Origin: Plazaster borealis
Taxonomy: Eukaryota; Echinodermata; Asteroidea; Forcipulatida; Labidiasteridae
Reading direction: 5' to 3'
NCBI GenBank assembly: GCA_021014325.1
Contig: JAJGQC010000676.1
Span: forward strand, 70,001 to 134,000
DNA length: 64,000 nt
Position numbers and translations under genes: made by a program. The notes below the pieces were generated by a model. The model ran no database searches. It saw only the letters and a list, made by a program, of their open reading frames with translations, and was not told the DNA's origin. Numbering within the stretch: position 1 is the first letter of the stretch; each line of letters starts with the position of its first letter. This document shows, one piece after another, positions 47,001-57,445 of this stretch.

Positions 47001-48384
47001 TTTTGCTAATTGTTGGTGTTTTGATCTCACTATTAAAGGCACGTTTGGTAATTGTCAAAGACCAGTGTTCTCACTTGGTGTATCCCAACATATGCATAAA
47101 ATAACAAGCCTATGAAAATTTGGGCTCAATTGGTCATCGAAGTTGCAAGAAAATTATGAAAGAAAAAACACCCTTGTTTTACAAATTTGTGTGCTTTCAG
47201 ATAGGAATAAAAACTTCTTGCAAGAAGTTTTTATTATTTTAGTGTGAAATTACCTCTTTCTCAAAAACTACGTTACTTCAGAGGAAGTCGTTTCCTACAA
47301 TGTTTTATGCTATCAACAGCTCTCTGTTGCTTGTTACCAAGTAAGTTTTTATGCTAATATTTTTTTTGAATCATTACCAAACGTGTACGATACCTTTAAG
47401 GCACTGTTTAAAGGGACTGTCGTCATGATCATAGCAGGCCTGTGACTGTACATGGAATTATGAACTCTAACCCAGTAACTGCATGTATGTGTGTGCTAGC
47501 CATTACATCACAATAATATAGTAATGACAGCAGCCTTTGTGATGTGAGGCCCGCATGCTGTAACTGGATTAGAGTTCATAATTCCATATAGAGCCACAGG
47601 GAGACAGTCATTATGATCATCATGACTACAGTCCCATTTAAATATTCATGTCATCATTCAAACAGTGGGTATTACAAATCCTTTGAGCATGAGAAATGTG
47701 CACAGAAGTTTCTTTACAGTGTTTGATTGTACCATACCTTGATGCTGTAAGAGCAACACCTGAATCACTAATACTAGCACATCTAGTGGCAAAATTAGTG
47801 TGTTATTTAAATCCAACACATTTTTGCACTAAGTTTTGAATACTTCAAAGACACAAAAGAATTTCCAGGTTGAAAATGCAGCTCTCTTTTTGAGTTCATT
47901 TAGTTGTTGATCTACTGAATGTGGCTTGAAATGCTGAGAGAAAAAATAAATCCCCCAACTATACAACCTGACTGCACTCAGGAAGAATGCAAGTTCTAAA
48001 CGCAGTGTACAATTTTTTTCCAATTGATTTGTATGATTTAAGATAACAAAGTTTTATTGTCAAAATGAATTCATGGTTTGTATTTTGTACTATTTTTCAG
48101 GTGGTATTCTTGAGACTGCCAACAATCAAGCTTTCAGCATTCACCATTACACAGATTTTAACCAAGATGAAACAAACTGTCCAAGTCTGAATAGTGAAGG
48201 AGGTTGGTGGTTTAATAGATGCTCTGGTATACCTGGTGTAGATAATAACCTTAATGCTGAATATATCCAACCTGGTGATATTACGGGTCCATACAAACGA
48301 GTCATTAGAGCTAGTGAATGGAATGGTTCTCGTATTGCAAGGACTGAAATCAAAATACGCCGCCAAACTCCACCTCGTGGCTAA
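32011..48384 (+). CDS. Split fibrinogen-related domain protein with four inserted discoidin (F5/8C) domains
   Basis: Eleven exons, 846 visible residues, all with AG/GT borders: 32011-32141, 36519-36774, 38095-38411, 38569-38707, 42913-43235, 43751-43892, 44464-44798, 45234-45372, 46058-46392, 46805-46943, 48101-48384 (stop TAA). Exons 1-2 encode the first part of a FReD: Cys6 and Cys35, [31 protein letters not shown]. Exon 11 encodes its last part: [24 protein letters not shown] (Cys780, Cys794) and TEIKIRR. In between, four F5/8C domains are encoded by exon pairs 3-4, 5-6, 7-8 and 9-10. Each starts near LG(M/V)(E/G)D-SIPD, has Trp-Leu-Gln-(I/V)-Asp or similar, and ends in EL(L/I)GC. Domain introns are phase 1 and the intron within each domain is phase 0. 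Both folds usually bind sugars or other extracellular ligands, so a secreted immune or adhesive lectin is likely; that is inference. Exon 1 starts in phase 1, so a signal-peptide exon lies upstream and was not identified. Confidence 0.87.
32345..32830. repeat. 105-106-bp GC-rich tandem array
   Basis: Units begin ATGGTCCGCCGTTGGCCCAT and contain CATCGGTCCTCTGTCGGCTG and GAGCCGGCGGACGTTTGTGC. Starts at 32461, 32566, 32672 and 32778, with a diverged leading part to about 32230. Open frames on both strands are by-products of the repeat. Confidence 0.9.
32831..34330. other. Unique core of the nested TIR element
   Basis: AT-rich sequence with one exon-like minus-strand stretch (32991-33221, listed separately). 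No transposase motif was recognised. Confidence 0.45.
32991..33221 (-). pseudogene. Exon-like fragment of unknown protein
   Basis: On the minus strand a good acceptor (TTATTTTAATGTTACAG) at 33222-33238 is followed by 77 codons ending in TGA at 32991, with a single internal TGA at codon 19. The later part ([20 protein letters not shown], then SGYQVYTDC) has protein-like composition. It lies in the core of the nested TIR element, so it could be a last trace of that element's own coding region or of a captured host exon. I do not recognise the family. Confidence 0.3.
34335..35040. repeat. 60-bp tandem array, about 12 copies
   Basis: Units such as GTCGGTCCGCTGTCGGTTCT then TGAGCGGCAGGCC and TCTGGTGGTATGCCACTGGT are spaced at exactly 60 bp from 34441 to 34980, diverging at both edges. 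Because 60 is a multiple of three and the unit has few stops, long frames open on both strands (220, 169 and 145 codons); none is a real protein. Confidence 0.95.
35544..36518. other. Remainder of FReD intron 1
   Basis: No exon or repeat recognised. It ends in a good polypyrimidine acceptor before exon 2. Confidence 0.6.
37065..37690. mobile_element. Foldback element, family D, in FReD intron 2
   Basis: Both arms of the 27110-27692 element are present: TTAAAGAGGAAGGGAATAAA, CCAATAGATAGAGTCCTCAT, AAAATGGTGTAAATTGCC, and in reverse near 37500-37670. An extra end fragment (ACTCTATCTATTGGAAAATG ... CCCTTCCTCTTTAAA) sits at 37945-38025. Confidence 0.82.
38708..39789. other. FReD intron 4, first part, no feature recognised
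   Basis: Short TG microsatellite at 39762-39786; otherwise ordinary sequence. Confidence 0.5.
39790..40370. repeat. Array of 125-150-bp repeats in FReD intron 4
   Basis: About five units share GAGCGATAACTCAAGAAGGA, CTTGGCATATCAACTCCA, TTGGTTTGGCAATTGGTCTT and TTAAGGTCATTATGG. Length differs by presence or absence of AAGCCTGTTGTTTTAAGACC. Single units recur at 24246-24320 and 41605-41740. Confidence 0.88.
40381..42044. other. FReD intron 4, middle part
   Basis: Contains one more unit of the preceding family (41605-41740, TTGGTCTTGGGATC to GCGATAACTCAAGA). No exon recognised. Confidence 0.5.
42045..42440. mobile_element. Foldback element, family D, shortened copy
   Basis: Left arm AAAGAGGGGCTCTAAAGTAA, CCAATAGATAGAGTCCTAAT and AAAATGGGGTAAATTGCC, followed by CAGGGATTTGTTGGTTCATT and a partial return arm. 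Confidence 0.75.
44201..44381. repeat. Near-perfect 82-bp palindrome in FReD intron 6
   Basis: Left arm 44201-44282 and right arm 44300-44381 pair with two mismatches in 82 positions; the loop is 17 bases (CACAATTGCCAATTGCA). The arms start ATCTTCACTGTGT and end GTAATCCTTGACAT. High identity means recent insertion or active homogenisation. Confidence 0.95.
45373..46057. other. FReD intron 8, no feature recognised
   Basis: AT-rich with several poly-T/poly-A runs; no exon or repeat identified. Confidence 0.55.
47033..47399 (+). mobile_element. MITE, family A, in FReD intron 10
   Basis: Ends TTAAAGGCACGTTTGGTAAT and ATTACCAAACGTGTACGATA then CCTTTAA. An internal hairpin CTTCTTGCAAGAAG is centred near 47219. 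Close match to 56863-57229. Confidence 0.9.
47408..47641. mobile_element. Foldback MITE of about 234 bp in FReD intron 10
   Basis: Arms of about 80 bp: AAAGGGACTGTCGTCATGAT, GGAATTATGAACTCTAACCC and AGTAACTGCATG on the left, with the reverse complement (CTGGATTAGAGTTCATAATT ... CATGACTACAGTCCCATTT) on the right. It lies eight bases after the preceding MITE. Confidence 0.85.
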
Positions 48385-49112
48385 AAAAGGTTTCTGGATA
48401 AAAAATACATTGACACCTTGATGTCCTGGCACTGAGATTACATTCATAAGAACACTTGGTTATTTGTTTGTAAAACTTATTCCTCCAATTGAGTATCCTT
48501 ATTCAGTTAACTGATAGGCTGGATCTGTTCACACATTTAACTCTAACTCCACCTGTCACTCATGAATAACTATTATTTCAGTGTATGAACAACAAAGAAA
48601 ATCTAGGCTTTCATTCTATTGAACAGACCTCCAACACTTCTACTGGATGCCCATTGTTTGCCATTTTGGGAGTCTAAAAGCATGTAGAGATATGGTGAGT
48701 GTGTACACGCCTAAAATGAGCATTGCACAGTAAAACACAGAGGGAAACTGACTCCCAAAATGGCCCAACCAAGATAATCTTGTGGTGATGACGTCAGGTG
48801 AATGGGGTCAATAAACTAAACTTGCAAAACAATCTGGCACTTTATCCATCACATTGTGTTTTCTGGTTTTGTCTACCCAATGGTAAAAGTAAAGCACTCT
48901 TTGCACTGTAATTCTGAGCAAAGGAATCACTGAACCAAGACTCAACCAAACAGTGAATCAAGTAATAATGTTTATCCAAGTCCATGATGGGCAATTTGTA
49001 CTTGGTTTGACAAGCCTTAGATGCTCACTTTACATGCAAGATAAATGGTTCAATACTGTTATGATATGTGATGTAGCTATTGCTGATAATTATAGTAAAG
49101 TATTACTAGGAG
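48385..49112 (+). other. FReD gene 3' flank, probable 3' UTR
   Basis: Follows the TAA stop. A candidate polyadenylation signal AATAAA occurs at about 48811 (GGTCAATAAACT), some 430 bases after the stop. No other exon was seen. Confidence 0.5.
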
Positions 49113-49297
49113 CTGGGCCCAGTTTCATAGAGCTGTTCAAAAAAAAAGTAGCTAAGCATTACGCTTATTAGAATGAGCTTACCAGCCAAAATACCATTTG
49201 ACATGTACAATCTGTGACTCGTATCCTGCTCATTTTTGCTTAGCAGGAGAACTGACAAGCAATATTTTCTGCTTAAGGAGCTCTATGAAATTGGGTC
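49113..49297. mobile_element. MITE, family B
   Basis: Ends GGGCCCAGTTTCATAGAGCT and inverted AGCTCTATGAAATTGGGTCC; interior TTAGCAGGAGAACTGACAAG and CAGCCAAAATACCAT. Confidence 0.85.
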
Positions 49298-52200
49298 CTG
49301 GTTATAAAGATTCCGAATCTTTAGCAGGATGGTTTCCATGTTTTCTTGGTTAAGTTCAGCAACAATTAATTCACTTTCATTATCACACATTCATATTCAC
49401 TTTTGTCTGTTGTCATCACTTTTACTTGTTGTCATCCCTGATGGGTCTTGGGCTTGATACAAATGTAAAATATGTTCACACCCTATGTGTATTATGATTA
49501 GTTCTCACAACTTACTGTAAACAGGCCCGAACCAGAAATTATTTTTTTAGGGGGCGAATATGAATTGGGGGGGGGGAGGGCGAATATGAAAATAAATGTA
49601 CATCGGTGCGTGTGCGCCGCCCATTTTGCAACGCAGGGGGGAATTTTGAAAATTTTGAAAATGAAGGCCCAATGGAAGCCATTTGGTCAATTTTTGCACT
49701 TATTTTTCTTGTGCGCACCATTTTCTTTTATTGTGGGTGGACTTTTTCTTTGTCTCATTTTATTTTTGGGATTTTTATTGATTTCTTTTGGGGGACTCTC
49801 TTTTATTGAAATTCTGAGGTGTCTGTTCATGTAAGAGAAGAGAATTTTAAACAAACTTGGTTAAAAGAAAAAATATGTCTACATATAAACTTTAGGAAAA
49901 TGATATTTTAGAAGTAGATCTGGCAATATGAACAATCCACAATACAGCATGCCCTCTATAGTTTACATAGGAGAAACCATTTTTCAAACACAGTTTGATA
50001 AATTTGTAAAAATCACAAACATCACATTCCTCAATCTAGAATGGACACATGACACTTGTGTTAAGGCTAGCTTGACATGCAATTCATATTATTTCAAAAA
50101 TTTAAATGTTTACACAGAGTGCCTTAATTGTGATAACAGAGTATTTTGCATTTTCTTTTTTTCTGATATCAAGGAGTGTTGTAAGATTGGTGTAAACTAT
50201 CATTATGTCATTGGTAAATTTTGTTGTAGCTGAAATCATTCTTAAAATTCATGAAGGAGTATCTTAGTTTACTCTGAAAGTTATTTATCCATGTAAAATG
50301 CAGAATTAAAAATATCAAGTTTAGGAATGTAAACATTTTTGGTTTTGCGATAAAAACAGACTGAAAAAAGTGTTTAAAAAGGCGAAGTTTTTGTAAAGCA
50401 TAAGTTTTCACTGAAAAATGTGTAAAGAAAATATGTTTTATGAATGATTTTTATAGGTAATTCATGTAAAGCAAAAAGTGTACTGTTAAAAAAAGTGTGA
50501 ATGTAAACAAGTGGTTTTTATGTGCAATTTGCTTCAAGAAATTTTCATCGTGACTTAAACAAAAACCGTACTTTGGTCACTGAAGCTAGACTGGCATATC
50601 AAAATGTGTTAAAGCAACAATTTGAGATCCTCAGATTTGCATAAATTGAAACTGAAAACTCTGCAGTATCAATACTTTGTTGTGCAGGTCAAGTGCACTC
50701 ATCAGATTCTCTAAAAACCTTACCAACAATGAAATTATTTTTAGCAAAATGTTGGTAAATCAACACAATAATCAGTCAAATATACCTGTCTCTTCGAATA
50801 ATGCCCCAAAACATGTTGAAATATGTTGATGTTTTGTTTACAAAAGATTGAACTTTGGGCATAACACATGAATACACTCCTGCTCACATGCCCAACGTTT
50901 TGTGAAAACTTGACTGAAGGTATTAGTTGACCTATATGCCCCTCCATTATGAATGAATAGTTTGGACATGTTGGGGTATGCCAGACTCTTAATGAAGACA
51001 CAAAATTCAATTAGTGAATAGAATGCCCACAAGGAAATTAGTGTATTTTAAAAATTAATCATAATATTAATCTAACAGCAACTCGGGATGATTTCAAATT
51101 AGGTTTTAAGGCAAAAAGTGAAACATTATGTAGAAAACATAATTTTTGCCATACCAAACTCTGTGAAAACGCTGAAAATATGTTCATTGGATGTATACAA
51201 TTGCAAAGCAACACTAGTCAAAAACATAGTAAGTTGCCTTCATGTGTTTTAAACTGAAATTAAAAAGTGACGTATTACAGAAGAAAACCAATGTAATCAT
51301 CACTGCCACTCGCAAATGGTTTGTCTGAAGTTTCAGAATATTTAATATTTAAAGTTTTAGTTTTTGTATATTTAATATACATTTTTTCAAATCGAATTCC
51401 TTTAAGTTCCCTTTACAAATTCCCAGAGAAAATTGGTGCATAAAAATCAAGGGGAGTTTCCACTAAAATTTCGGAAAAACTCATCGGGGCAAATGGTTAT
51501 ACTTTTGTATTTACTCAACTTATGATTATAAATAGCGCTGATTTTAATTCCTTCTCTGGAGTCCTATATAGAAGGAATTAAACAGGCTCCATGCATAGTT
51601 TGCATTGTTTACAACACGCCATTTGACCTTCAAATGGCTTTTATGAATGTAAGTTTAAGTTGTGACTATTGACCAAAATAAAGTTTAGAAAGTCAGCTTT
51701 GAAACTGTGTATGCCTTGACTGCAGTTATTGTTTCTAATATTTGTAATTGTAATTTCTAAAATGTATTCTACAGCTTAAAGTTGCATTGCCCAATGTTCT
51801 CCAAAAGGACTTCATTATATATTTTTTCTCTGAACAACCGCACATAATACATGTTTTATGAAACTTGCAAATAATATTATGTTTGTACATGGCTAATGGA
51901 GGTGATATTATGTCAGATCCCAACAATTCATTTTTAGTTTGAAATAAACTACCACTTATCATTGGCGGTTTTTTGTGCAATGGAAACTAACATTCTAGAA
52001 TCTATGAAAATAGCTATCAGTATTTAAAATTTAAATCTGAACCTTCTGGTTAAAAGGCAAAAAAATGACCTAGCATCCTTAATAACTACCACTTTGCGAT
52101 TGATGTTTTCGCTGCACACAGCACGGCCTCTCCTTTTCCTTTTCCTAAAGACAAGAGAGCAGGGCTTCACTTCAGAGAGAGCTAAGATTATTCATAAGTG

Positions 52201-52299
52201 CGAATCAATCTTAACTGCTAATCAGCGTGTGATGTCACAATACATATCACTGAGCAAAAACTGACTACTAAGATGAATCTTAATGCTTTTGTGAATTCG
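49298..52299. other. No gene recognised
   Basis: Very AT-rich. Poly-G run near 49567-49577. The open frames are short and low in complexity. Confidence 0.45.
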
Positions 52300-52904
52300 A
52301 CCCCAGGGCCCATTTTCAGCTGTTGAGCAGAAAAAAACTGTTAGCAGTTTTTTTACGCTTAGCAAAAAAAGTGGGTACCAGTTGCAACAATGCTATCTTT
52401 ATTGCATTTTGGTTTTTGCTGGTAACCTATTTCTGCTAATCATGATTTTTCCGTGCTAAGCAAGTTTTGTGCTGACTGGCTTTATGAAATCGGTCCAGAA
52501 AGCTGTTAAGCCGAATTTTGTTTCTTATCAAAAGATATAAATGGGGTACCAGTCACAGCAATTATAACTGTTTGGTCGTTTGGCTGGTAACCTTTTTTTT
52601 TGCTTAGCAATAGTTTTCTATGATAGCAAGTTGTTGTGCTTACAGGCTTATTGATAGAGCTGCTTTAACACAAAATATAGCTAAGCACAACAAACTGCTA
52701 TCCTGCTAATTTATGCAAAGCACAACATTTGTAAGTTGCAATATTTCACCGGTGAACAGGTGTATGTGGAGCTGCTTAAGCACATTCAGTCAAACGCCTT
52801 CTCAAAACTCACTTGTTAAACTCCAAATAGTTTTGTCTGTTTTTTCTTTTCTGACTATGTACAGCGCATTGGGACTCCGTGTGTAATGCGCTTTAAAAGA
52901 ACGG

Positions 52905-52945
<41 letters not shown>

Positions 52946-53370
52946 AAACTATGCTTACCAGAATAAGGTTACCAGCCAAAATACCATGTCACATTTTGTG
53001 AATGGGGCCCTTTCATTAATGCTATGCAGAATTTGTTAAGCAATGTTTTCTGCTTAGCAGCTCTATGAAATTGGGCCCAGCAGCTCAGTACCATTTCCCA
53101 AGTACCATTTGCGAGTGGTATCCTGCACAATTACGCTGAGCAGAAAACTGTTAAGCAACGTTTTCTGCTTATAAGCAGGGCCCAATTTCATAAAGCTGTC
53201 TAGGAGAACAATCTGCTCAGCAAATTTTTTGCTAAGCAAGAAATGAGTGGGGTACCAGTCGCATCAATGGTAACTGTATGGTATTTTGGCTGGTAACCTA
53301 TTTTTCCTAAGCAAGAGTTGTCTGTGCTTATCAAGTTTTTTGTGCTTATATGCTTTATGAAAATGGGCCC
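52300..53370. mobile_element. Cluster of family B MITEs, partly nested
   Basis: At least four related copies or fragments can be followed: 52308-52500 (CAGGGCCCATTTTCAGCTGT to TTTATGAAATCGGTCC), 52500-52770, 52950-53090 (ending CTCTATGAAATTGGGCCC) and 53178-53372 (AGGGCCCAATTTCATAAAGC to TTTATGAAAATGGGCCC). The words GGTAACCT/AGGTTACC and TGCTAAGCA/TGCTTAGCA recur in both orientations. Confidence 0.8.
52785..52945 (+). mobile_element. LINE 3'-end fragment with ATT microsatellite tail
   Basis: TCAAAACTCACTTGTTAAAC resembles the last codons of a CR1/L2-type ORF2 (compare LLKTHLF in the element at 5357). It is followed by AGCGCATTGGGACTCCGTGT and a TTA/ATT run of about 14 units (52905-52944). 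It lies between family B copies. Confidence 0.65.
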
Positions 53371-53386
53371 ATCTCTCCTGTATAGA

Positions 53387-53520
53387 CCGTGCAAGTCTCG
53401 CGCGTATTCGAACATTTTTGGGACCACTTTGGTCCCACGTACGATGCTTTAACGCGTGAAGGAAACAAACTCACGCGCTTTAACGGGTCCCAATGTTCGA
53501 ATACGCACGAGACTTGCACA
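53387..53520. mobile_element. Foldback MITE of about 134 bp
   Basis: Inverted arms GTGCAAGTCTCGCGCGTATT then CGAACATT, and the reverse complement AATGTTCGAATACGCACGAG then ACTTGCAC. Secondary pairing GGGACCACTTTGGTCCC lies within the left arm. Confidence 0.88.
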
Positions 53521-54042
53521 GCCTATTGCGCCCAGCTGCTGGTTTAAAATTCAACCAGCGCCAAGCTGGAGGGCGCCCTCAATCTGTAAATATCTGACAA
53601 TGTCAACAAATTAATTTCCAAAAGTGAATGTCGTCTGTTTCTGTGGTTGTGTTGCGGGAAATATAGGCCAAACAAAAGTGTTCGTTTTATAGAAAGAGGT
53701 AAGTAGATAAGTCAATTTATTCCAGTACTATATAAGAGTATTGTTTTTTGACGAGTTTAACCCAACTTGAATCTAAGAAAGCACGGCATATAATTAATTC
53801 TAATTTCATTAATTTCTATGCAACAAAGGCGGTTTCACCTATATTTTCTTGCATTTTCGATGACCATTTTAGCCCAAATTAATTTTCACAAGTTTGTTAT
53901 TTTATCATGCATATGTTGGGATACACCAAGTGAGGATACTGGCTTGGTCTTTGGCAATGATTGAGATGTAGAATGTGAAGCCATGCTGTAATCAATACCA
54001 ACATGATAATCAGCCATTTTTATGGCCCGTGTCACATGCAAT

Positions 54043-54205
54043 TATGTCCTCTATGCAATATTATCCGGCGGACATTATTGCATGTAAATGTCCGCCGGAC
54101 GGTTTTGCATATGCAATCGTGTCCGCCCGGACGCTGTTGCATAATGCAATTGTGTCCGCCCGGACACATTTGCATATGCAATCGTGTCCGCCCCCGTGCA
54201 AAACC
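54043..54205. repeat. Array of two alternating palindromes
   Basis: GTCCGCC(C)GGAC-type GC palindromes (54066, 54090, 54121, 54155 and a half-site at 54185) alternate with TGCATATGCA or TGCATAATGCA palindromes (54107, 54139, 54172). They are joined by ATCGT or ATTGT spacers, with a period of about 31-34 bp. Confidence 0.85.
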
Positions 54206-54769
54206 GTCCTTGCAGTAAATTAAACGCCCAAGTAGAGCTAAAATAATATCCACTTTTATTCTTAAAGGCACACCGGTTTACTGTTTACGTAATTTAGTGA
54301 CGTAGAATTATGGACAATTATTTTTAGATGTTTTTGATTTTTGTTTTTTACATAAATGTCACGTAATTAACGAGAAATGATCGGAAAACAAAAGCGGTCA
54401 AAGGTCAGCGTATACGCTTTACCAGCCGTTGGAAGTGTCAATTTGCTGCGCTCTGTTGTTGCAAGTAGACTAGTGCTCTGTTTATGTAAATGTTATTACT
54501 ATGGCGAGGCATGAGGATCCAGTCTACATATCCATTCAACTCAAAGGCGAGTATAAACAACCGCCATAATACACGCGTCAGTCCAATGCTTATGGTCCAA
54601 TCTACGTTCCTTCGACATCCAAAGATCGACCCCAAAAACACAAAGAAATAAACCTAAAATATGGTAGAACAACAAGAAAAATCCAAAAATCATAATAAAT
54701 CCCAAGACGACTGATAAACGTGGTGCACAAAGTACATGTACCACTAGTATAGTAAGTGTGTTCAAGTGA

Positions 54770-55795
54770 TATATCGCTTACGTATGATAGAAAATGGCGC
54801 GTATTCTAGCGGCTAATTAGGTATTAACTAGTGAGCCGATTAAACCACCTCCAAAATTAGGTGTGCCCAGTGTTGTGGTCTGTTAGATTATGGAATAAAA
54901 TTTCATTTTGTCTGCAACATGAAGGATACATTTACTTTACGGCGATTGCAGTCATAAAAGTAAGTATTTGTGTACAGTGCTATAAATAACGCATGGTAGA
55001 AAATGACGCGTATTCTAGGCGGCTAACTAGGTATTAGTTAGTGAGCCGAATTAACCACCTTCAAAATTAGGTGTGCCCAGTGTTGTGGTCTGTTAGATTA
55101 TGGAATAAAATTTCATTTTGTCTGCAACATGAAGGGTACATTTACTTTACGGCGAGTGCAGTCATAATAGTAAGTATGTGTACAAGTGATATATAGCTTA
55201 CGTATGATAGAAAATGGCGTGTATTCTAGCGGCTAATTAGGTATTAATTAGTGAGCCGATAAAACCACCACCAAAATTAAGTGTGCCCAGTGGAGTGGTC
55301 TGTCAGATCATTAAATAAAATTTCATCTTTTCTGCAACATGAAAGGTACATTTACTTTACGGTGAGTGCAGTCATAACAGTAAGTATTTTGTGTACCATT
55401 CGCATGATAGAAAATGGCGTGTATTCTAGCGGCTAATTAGGTATTAATTAGTAAGCCGATTAATCCACCTCCAAAATTAAGTGTGCCCAGTGGAGTGGTC
55501 TGTCAGATCATGGAATAAAATGTAATATTTTTATTCATTATGAAGGGTACATTTACTTCACGGCGAGTGCAATCATAATAGTAAGTATAGGCCTATGTGT
55601 ACAAGTGATATATCGCTTACGTATGATAGAAAATGGCGCGTTTTCTAGCGGCTAATTATGTAATAATTAGTAATACGAATTGGCCACCTCCAAAATTAAG
55701 TGTCCCCAGTGGTATGATTAACCAGATTATGGAATAAAATTTCATATTTTGTGCAACATGAAGGGTACATTTTCATTTCATTTGGAGTAAGTGCA
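54770..55795. repeat. 205-bp tandem array, five copies
   Basis: GATAGAAAATGGCG marks copies at 54785, 54994 (variant), 55205, 55405 and 55624. Each unit also contains TTCTAGCGGCTAATTAGGTA, TTAGTGAGCCGAT, GTGTGCCCAGTG and ACATTTACTTTACGGCGAG. Copies are 80-90 percent alike by eye. Confidence 0.92.
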
Positions 55796-56862
55796 AGTTT
55801 TTCAACAGCTGTGTATTATGTTCTGAATGATTAGGTCTTAATTGTGGTGGATAATTAGTCACTAATTAGGCAACCAAATAATCTGATTCTATAGGAAAGT
55901 ATGGTCGGTGATATTTCTTTTAAGAATTATGAACAAATTGTAGTGAAAAAGAAAGATTTTAAAATAATTCGTTCAAATTAGACAGAAGGGGCAAGACAGA
56001 AATTTCACCTCCCTGTACTGCATGTGTTCTAATTTCCTTATTTTCCTGACTTCGCGGCTGCCAACTATTAGACCTTTCTTTTGATACGTCACAGCCCAAG
56101 TTTTTGCCAACCGAGGTTGGAAAACTATGGAAAGCCATAAATGCAAAGCATAAGCAGATAACCAGAGTTTGTAATAATGTTACACAAATATTCAAAAATA
56201 GTGTTGAATTTGTTGGAAATAAAGCAACCAATCATGGTATGTATTTTTGGTTGATTGAAAGTTTACAGAAATGTTGAATTTGGACACAACATTTGTTAAC
56301 ACGATTGAATGTTTTGCTAACATTCGGCCGTCCATGCCAACCAGCGCGGTTTATCAACAAAGAAAGGTCTATACGCGGCTGGCGACTTTCGGGCCCCCTT
56401 CAGTGCTAGCACAGCGGTCCGGGGGGGGGGGGGACAGTATCACCTAGGGAAATGTGTCCCCCGCCCAGGGTTTTCTGTCCGCCAGGGGAATTTGTCCCCC
56501 CTCTCCACATTTGTTCCCTTGTTTGCCTCTGTGCGACACTTGTATACCAAAAATTTGGACTATAAAACCAGGCATGAGAATCGGCGATGATGACAAAACC
56601 CTAAATCCATTTCGTACGAAAAAAAAATCGGAAAAATCTAACGCTAAAAATGCATAATTCGGATTTTGGGCAATGTCCGAAATTAATTTGGGCAAAGTGA
56701 CCCAGGCTTCAGCGCCACACTCAGTGAACTGTTGTCAGTAGAATTTTCAAAGTCTCCACACATGTTCCTTATGCTTAAAATTATTGACTAAAATAAGTAA
56801 TTTATAAACCAGCAAAGCCAGGGGAATAGAGCAAGTTTATTAAAGACGTAGTTCCCAACGCT
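55796..56862. other. No gene recognised
   Basis: Contains a 15-base poly-G run at about 56419-56433 and a G/C-rich stretch to 56520 with GTCCCCC repeated. The open frames do not resemble known proteins. Confidence 0.45.
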
Positions 56863-57229
56863 TAAAGGCATCGTACACGTTTGGTAATTGTCAAAGACCA
56901 TGCAGTGTTCTTGTATCCCAACATAGGCCTATGCATAACAAGCCCGTGAAAATTTGGGCTCAATTGGTCATCGAAGTTGCAAGAAAATGATGAAAGAAAA
57001 TACACCCTTGTTGTACAAATTTGTGTGCTTTCAGTTAGGAATAAAAACTTCTTGCAAGAAGTTTTTATTATTTTAGTGAGAAATTACCTCTTTCTCAAAA
57101 ACTACGTTACTTCAGAGGGAGTCGTTTCTCATAATGTTTTACACTATCAACAGCTCTCTTTTGCTCGTTACCAAGTAAGTTTTTATGCTAAAATTTGTTT
57201 TGAGTCATTACCAAACGTGTACGATGCCT
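56863..57229 (+). mobile_element. MITE, family A
   Basis: Ends TTAAAGGCATCGTACACGTT and ATTACCAAACGTGTACGATG then CCT. Almost identical to 47033-47399 through TGAAAATTTGGGCTCAATTG and GAATAAAAACTTCTTGCAAG. Confidence 0.9.
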
Positions 57230-57445
57230 AAGCACAACATGTAGCTATAATAAGCACAACAAAATTATTATGCTTACCGGGATAAGGTTACCAGCCAAAC
57301 TACCATGTCTTATGTACAATTTGTGACTGGTATCCTGCTCATTTCTGCTTAGCAGACAATTTTTAAGCAATACTGTCTGCTTAAGCAGCTCTGGGGCCCA
57401 ATTTCATAAAGCTGTTAAGCAGAAAATTCTGCTTAGCAAATTTCT
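57230..57445. mobile_element. Family B MITEs, two overlapping pieces
   Basis: AAGCACAACATGTAGCTATA to GCTTAAGCAGCTCTGGGGCC, followed by GGGCCCAATTTCATAAAGCT and a new left end. Directly abuts the family A copy. Confidence 0.75.

Noticed and set aside
54043..54205. CRISPR-like regular repeat spacing
   Set aside because: Eukaryotic context, spacers are not unique, both motifs are palindromes, and there are no cas genes.
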